64,000 nucleotides of DNA from Paenibacillus sp. BJ-4. Lineage in GTDB: Bacteria > Bacillota > Bacilli > Paenibacillales > Paenibacillaceae. Where the stretch lies: assembly GCF_020404765.1 (NCBI RefSeq), contig NZ_JAIVEM010000122.1, positions 1 to 64,000 on the forward strand. The letters run 5' to 3'. This document shows positions 60,127 through 64,000 of the stretch, piece by piece. Positions within the stretch are counted from its first letter, which is position 1. Every line of letters begins with the position of its first letter. Made by a program: the position numbers and the translations under genes. The notes below the pieces were generated by a model. That model saw only the letters and a list, made by a program, of their open reading frames with translations, was not told the origin of the DNA and ran no database searches.

Positions 60127-61470
60127 TTAGGAACCTGAAATCGAGAGTGCAGCCAGCTTAAGCGAAGGCGATGTGCAGCTTCCTGTAAAACGCAAATCGT
60201 TGCCAACTTCCTCTACCTGCTGCAACACATCAAAGAAGTTGCCCGATACGGTGATCTGATTGACTGCTCTGACCACTTGCCCCTGCTCAATCCAGTATCC
60301 CAGACAAGCCAGCGAAAAGTTACCGGACGCCGTATTCGTACCCGCATGCAGCCCTTGCAACTCGACGATCATCAACCCGCGATCCGTCTTGCGAATCATG
60401 TCCTCCAACGTAGACGTGCCTGGTTCCACATACAGATTATGATACGACACACCAATTTTACCGTTATAGCTGCCCTTGGAAGCATTAGAGGTACTTTCCA
60501 CCCCAGCCTTGCGGGCTGTCTTGCGGTTATGGAAATACGTCCGTAGTTCTCCGTCCTTGATGATCTCATTACGATGCGTTGCGCTGCCTTCGGCATCAAA
60601 CGTACTGCCTGCGGGAACGTTCTCCATCAGCGGATCATCAATCAGCGTAATATGCTCACTTGCCACCTTTTGCCCCAGTTTCCCAGCCAATCGCGAAAAG
60701 CCTTTATCCACCGACTCCGCTGAAAATACCGACGTATACGCAGCTAGCAATTGCGCTGCTGCATCATGACGGAAAATGACCGGATAGTTATCCGATTGGA
60801 TCGTGTGCGCACCCAGCTTGGAAACAGCCTCTTTTACCGCCTTATGCGCCACATCCGCAATATCGATTTCTTCCACACTTCGCAGGGAATAATCATGCCA
60901 GCCCCCGGTAACGGTCTCGTCATGGTCTACTGCAATCACATACACATAAGCGGTCGCCAGACTTTTGCGACGATGGCAGTGCAGCCCTTTGGTATTCACA
61001 ATCAGGACTTCATTTTCACGAATGCTGACCGAGCAATGCCGAGCCATCACAATCCTTGAATCTGCGGCAAGCGCTGTACGTTCCATTTCTAGCGCCGCCT
61101 CGATCAGAATCTCAGGAGCCGTGTCAGCCAACGCTGCGGCATAGGCAGGCTGCTCAGGGTAACTCTCAGAGCCTGCGAACAGCTCATCCTGCTCCTCGCT
61201 TTCCAATATGTCCGCGTTGCTGCGTGCCTCTTCCAATAAAAAGTCGATCACGTCGGGTTCCAGCTTCTCTGTAGAGGCATAGCCCATTTTCCCGTTAATG
61301 ACACCTCGGAAGGAAAGTCCACCGTTCTCCACGATGGTATATTGGTCAATTTCTCCCTTCAGTACCTTTACCGAGGTAGAACGTCCATTTACATAGTAGA
61401 TTTCCATATCCGCGTAGCCAATTTCCCGACCTTTTGTGAACAACGCTTCCTGAAATTGCTGAATATTCAT
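60127..61470 (-). CDS. tldE: TldE/PmbA-family metalloprotease subunit
   Basis: 447 residues of the TldD/PmbA family: YYVNGRSTSVKVLKGEIDQY at the N-terminus, RAVNQITVSGNFFDVLQQVE and GSCTSPSLK near the end. The HExxxH zinc motif is absent (the matching region reads IFRHDAAAQLLAAYT), as in TldE subunits, which support rather than perform catalysis. It starts 3 bases after the tldD stop. TldD/E together cleave unfolded or modified peptides, including the leader regions of some ribosomal peptides (microcin B17, CcdA). No peptide-precursor gene is beside it. Confidence 0.93.
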   Translation of the reverse strand: MNIQQFQEALFTKGREIGYADMEIYYVNGRSTSVKVLKGEIDQYTIVENGGLSFRGVINGKMGYASTEKLEPDVIDFLLEEARSNADILESEEQDELFAGSESYPEQPAYAAALADTAPEILIEAALEMERTALAADSRIVMARHCSVSIRENEVLIVNTKGLHCHRRKSLATAYVYVIAVDHDETVTGGWHDYSLRSVEEIDIADVAHKAVKEAVSKLGAHTIQSDNYPVIFRHDAAAQLLAAYTSVFSAESVDKGFSRLAGKLGQKVASEHITLIDDPLMENVPAGSTFDAEGSATHRNEIIKDGELRTYFHNRKTARKAGVESTSNASKGSYNGKIGVSYHNLYVEPGTSTLEDMIRKTDRGLMIVELQGLHAGTNTASGNFSLACLGYWIEQGQVVRAVNQITVSGNFFDVLQQVEEVGNDLRFTGSCTSPSLKLAALSISGS

Positions 61471-61473
61471 CGC

Positions 61474-62868
61474 CTATTCCCCCTTCCGTCCGCCGACAGT
61501 CATCTCGGACACGCGAATTGTCGGCTGTCCGCAGTTGACCGGAAGACTTCCGCTGACTGAGCCGCACATCCCCTGACCATGATCCAGATTGTTGCCGACC
61601 ATATCAATATTTTGTAGGGTTTCAATCCCTTTGCCTATTAGCGTTGCGCCTTTGACCGGCTCGGCAATTTTGCCGTTGCGAATCATGTACGCCTCTTCAA
61701 CCGCAAAATTAAACTCGCTGGTCGAGGTGTTCACCGAACCGCCACCTAGCGATTTGGCATAGATCCCGTACTCCGTATTGGCAATGATCTCTTCACGCGT
61801 AGAATCCCCGTTCGCAATAAACGTATTGTTCATACGGGATGCAGGCGCGAATTTATAGGATTGTCTTCGTCCCGACCCTGTCGCAGATACACCCATCTGG
61901 CGCGAGCCCATGCGGTCGATCAGATATCCTTTTAGAATACCGTTCTCGATCAGTACGTTGCGCTGTGTCGGCGCCCCTTCATCATCGATATTGAGCGAGC
62001 CCCACGCGTTCTGAATCGTTCCATCATCTATAGCCGTGACAAGCGGTGAAGCCACCTGCTGCCCGATCTTATTGGTAAACACTGAGGTTCCATGAGCCAC
62101 CGCCGTAGATTCCAACCCGTGTCCACATGCTTCGTGAAAAAGAACGCCGCCGAAGCCATTCTCAATCACGACAGGCAGTCTGCCGCTAGGCGCATATCCC
62201 GCTTTGACCATCGTGGTGGCAATACGAGCGGCGTGTCTGGCATTTTCTTCGATATTCAGATTCTCTAGGAATTCAGTCCCTGCATACGCTCCCGGCCCAC
62301 GGAACCCGGATTGTCTATGCTCTCCATCAGTCGCAATCGCGCTTATTCTCATGCGTGTATACGTACGGGTATCCTCCACCAGCAGCCCGTTGCTATTGGC
62401 GATCATCACGTTTTGGATTGAGTTACTAATCCCAATGGAAGTCTGCGTGATGGAAGGATCATATTGGCTTGCTGCCTCATGCGCTCGTCTCATCATGTCG
62501 ATCTTGGCGCGTTTCTGTGAAGCGTCAGGAATGATCGCAATCGGATGTTGGTTAGGGATAGCATGGGGATGGAGTGTAATGGTGTGTGTACCTGGCGCTC
62601 CACCTCCGCGAATGGCCTTGGCGGCCGATTTGGCCAGTCGGATCAGGCTCTGGTCGCTCATATCACTGGTGTAGGCATACACCGAAAAGTGCTCCTTCAT
62701 GATTCGAATACCAATCCCAAAATCCCGGCCTGACAGCGCCGTATCCACGACTCCCCCGGTCATGCCCAGTTGTCCATTGGTACGGTCCTCGACGAACACC
62801 TCTGCAAAATCCCCGCCCGTCTCCAGCGCGGCTTGCAGCATATCCTGAATCTGTGTTGGATGTATCAT
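61474..62868 (-). CDS. tldD: TldD-family metalloprotease, catalytic subunit
   Basis: 464 residues from ATG 62868 (MIHPTQIQ; SD GGAGGA). The zinc motif HEACGH lies in GGVLFHEACGHGLESTAVAH. The C-terminal part has the family Cys in MCGSVSGSLPVNCGQP. It is the active partner of the TldD-TldE heterodimer encoded with the next gene. No separate role can be read. The region 62869-63056 upstream has no gene; a -10 TATAGT near 62958 on the minus strand may be the promoter. Confidence 0.94.
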   Translation of the reverse strand: MIHPTQIQDMLQAALETGGDFAEVFVEDRTNGQLGMTGGVVDTALSGRDFGIGIRIMKEHFSVYAYTSDMSDQSLIRLAKSAAKAIRGGGAPGTHTITLHPHAIPNQHPIAIIPDASQKRAKIDMMRRAHEAASQYDPSITQTSIGISNSIQNVMIANSNGLLVEDTRTYTRMRISAIATDGEHRQSGFRGPGAYAGTEFLENLNIEENARHAARIATTMVKAGYAPSGRLPVVIENGFGGVLFHEACGHGLESTAVAHGTSVFTNKIGQQVASPLVTAIDDGTIQNAWGSLNIDDEGAPTQRNVLIENGILKGYLIDRMGSRQMGVSATGSGRRQSYKFAPASRMNNTFIANGDSTREEIIANTEYGIYAKSLGGGSVNTSTSEFNFAVEEAYMIRNGKIAEPVKGATLIGKGIETLQNIDMVGNNLDHGQGMCGSVSGSLPVNCGQPTIRVSEMTVGGRKGE

Positions 62869-63056
62869 CACGTTCCTCCTCGTTTTTGCCATGTTTCGTA
62901 TTGTACGTTTAAGCGATCAAGATAATATGCGGGTTCATGTTGATTTCCCATAACTTTACTATACATGATGTTGGGAGTGGGTGTAACTATTTGGGTGGCG
63001 AGTGATTTGGAAGGGAGTGAAGAGTTATGCACAGGGATGGAGGGATTGAAATGAGA

Positions 63057-63105
63057 AAACCCGATCAGACCGTGATGGGTCATATCGGGTTTGGCTTTTT
63101 AAAAA
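63057..63105 (-). terminator. Terminator upstream of tldD (serves 63256-63561)
   Basis: On the minus strand AAACCCGAT (63092-63084) pairs with ATCGGGTTT (63065-63057), followed by TCTCATTTC; on the plus strand GGCTTTTTAAAA follows the stem, so it may act both ways. Confidence 0.7.
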
Positions 63106-63129
63106 GGTTGTACGTGCAACTAAGGACGC

Positions 63130-63250
63130 TACGTGGACGGATCATTCTTCCGATCGCTGTTGCCCCCAGATTTTTTTGATTATATTTTAACAGTAAAAAT
63201 CCGGGTTCAAAGGCGAACGCTCCGCTTCTTCAGAACGATTCTGTCCCCTT
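63130..63250. repeat. Possible dispersed intergenic repeat
   Basis: Non-coding DNA with GGATCATTCTTCCGATCGCT, a T-run, ATCCGGGTTCAAAGGCGAAC and CAGAACGATTCTG. I recall very similar blocks between genes in Paenibacillus polymyxa genomes, but only one copy is present here, so this rests on memory and not on this sequence. Confidence 0.35.
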
Positions 63251-63255
63251 CGCTG

Positions 63256-63561
63256 CTATGCTTGGGTTTGCTTCATTTTGTTTGCCAAAATACTTTTTTT
63301 CAAACGGACCTTAAACAGTTCTCTTCGTAAATCTAGTTCCATGATATGAAGATGGTCTGCTGCTTCTTTGACCGTCTCCATGTGCAGTACGCTTGCCTTT
63401 TGAGAAATAATAGCTAGCGCATCCCAAATGAGCTTTGTGCATGTTTTAAGTCTCTCTATGTGTTCATCTTCTTGCTGTACCAAACTTTCGTATTCTTCAG
63501 CTGTATTTTTAGACGGGTTTGTAAGCTCCTCTCCCTTTTGTTGTTTCGGTTGAGTATCCAA
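63256..63561 (-). CDS. Small helical protein of unknown function
   Basis: 101 residues from TTG 63561, nine bases after AAAAGGAG; an earlier TTG at 63585 has no SD. The first 30 residues are polar and disordered (TQPKQQKGEELTNPSKNTAE); residues 30-95 form one or two long helices (EYESLVQQEDEHIERLKTCT and VKEAADHLHIMELDLRREL), likely a coiled coil. No membrane segment. Family not recognised. The sequence from 63562 to the window end holds no supported gene. Confidence 0.65.
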   Translation of the reverse strand: MDTQPKQQKGEELTNPSKNTAEEYESLVQQEDEHIERLKTCTKLIWDALAIISQKASVLHMETVKEAADHLHIMELDLRRELFKVRLKKSILANKMKQTQA

Positions 63562-64000
63562 AGTGATCATCTCCTTTTTACTCAAAGTGTAGCAAAGGAT
63601 GATAACGGATGTGGTACGTGGATACGTAGCACTGAAATGATCACACTTGGGTCAGTATCTTTGACTTATTTCTTCTGGGTTTTCAGCTGGTTTAGTCCCC
63701 CAATTTCACGTTAAAATTCCTGCCCCAGACTTCACAATCACTAATGTCAGTGAAGAAATCAGCGGAAGGCGATCCTACTTCAAGAAAAAACTAGGCAGAA
63801 GCCTTGTATCACAAGAATTTTTAGAGTTTTCATTCATGATTGTACATTACTCATAAAACGTCTTAAGCTCTAATTAGAGATTTTATATCCTAGATTTATA
63901 AGATGCTTAAGATATAAATGAGGTAATACAAACTTGGCATTGACTTGTATCCAATTATCTAAACTACCTGTATAACTTTGAGGTATTCTTTTAACTAACG
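63562..64000. other. Intergenic sequence at the right edge
   Basis: About 440 A/T-rich bases. No frame with SD and plausible product, no tRNA and no clear hairpin. It may be upstream DNA of a gene beyond the window. Confidence 0.5.

Overview
The window looks like chromosomal DNA of a Paenibacillus of the polymyxa group. The left edge holds the 5' end of a 16S rRNA gene with a Paenibacillus-like start. Firmicute ribosome binding sites, LicT antiterminator targets, GAAC-N4-GTTC LexA boxes, nreABC next to narGHJI, an (R,R)-butanediol dehydrogenase and a GH46 chitosanase all fit that group. Species-level naming is inference.

Layout. 1-907: 16S 5' end, transcribed out of the window, with its long upstream region. 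908-5394: a metzincin-like protein, an ECF sigma/anti-sigma pair, a zinc-ribbon protein and two decayed genes. 5460-10342: a beta-glucoside operon (licT-bglP-bglH) with two LicT target/terminator elements and cre-like sites. 10392-29412: a 19 kb nitrate-respiration island. 29530-34379: an unknown small-protein operon, a MORN protein and a WXG-type (type VII secretion) cluster. 34385-38131: a methionine-related set (metQ, aminotransferase, mtnN) and a copper-box ydhK. 38216-42929: Ada/Ogt repair, a PEP-mutase-family protein, secreted chitosanase and an apparent LexA-controlled small gene. 42946-48834: MFS pump with ArsR regulator, a deletion scar joining two truncated genes, a lipoprotein, and lacI divergent from bdhA. 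48907-55194: an AraC regulator fused in frame to a siderophore-binding lipoprotein with a Fur box inside, a TerD-VWA protein, a permease and a VanZ-RDD protein. 55280-63561: nitroreductase/MarR, gdhA, thrC, tldE/tldD and a small unknown protein.

The most coherent system is the nitrate island. Four transcription units point the same way: narGHJI-nreABC, narK-moeB-moaEDA, ric-modAB, and ywiC-radical SAM-hemY. Each starts with an AGGG-N4-CCCT-like inverted repeat (the form expected for NreC) whose centre lies 8.5 bp from a -35 hexamer, followed by a 17 bp spacer and a -10 hexamer. This suggests that one oxygen/nitrate-sensing regulator switches on the reductase, nitrate transport, molybdate uptake, molybdopterin synthesis, Fe-S repair and a heme branch together. 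The modC ATPase and several cofactor genes are not in this window.

Several genes are broken or remodelled (3722-4047, 4446-4893, 38216-38542, 45291 junction). No tRNA, CRISPR array or intact insertion sequence was seen.
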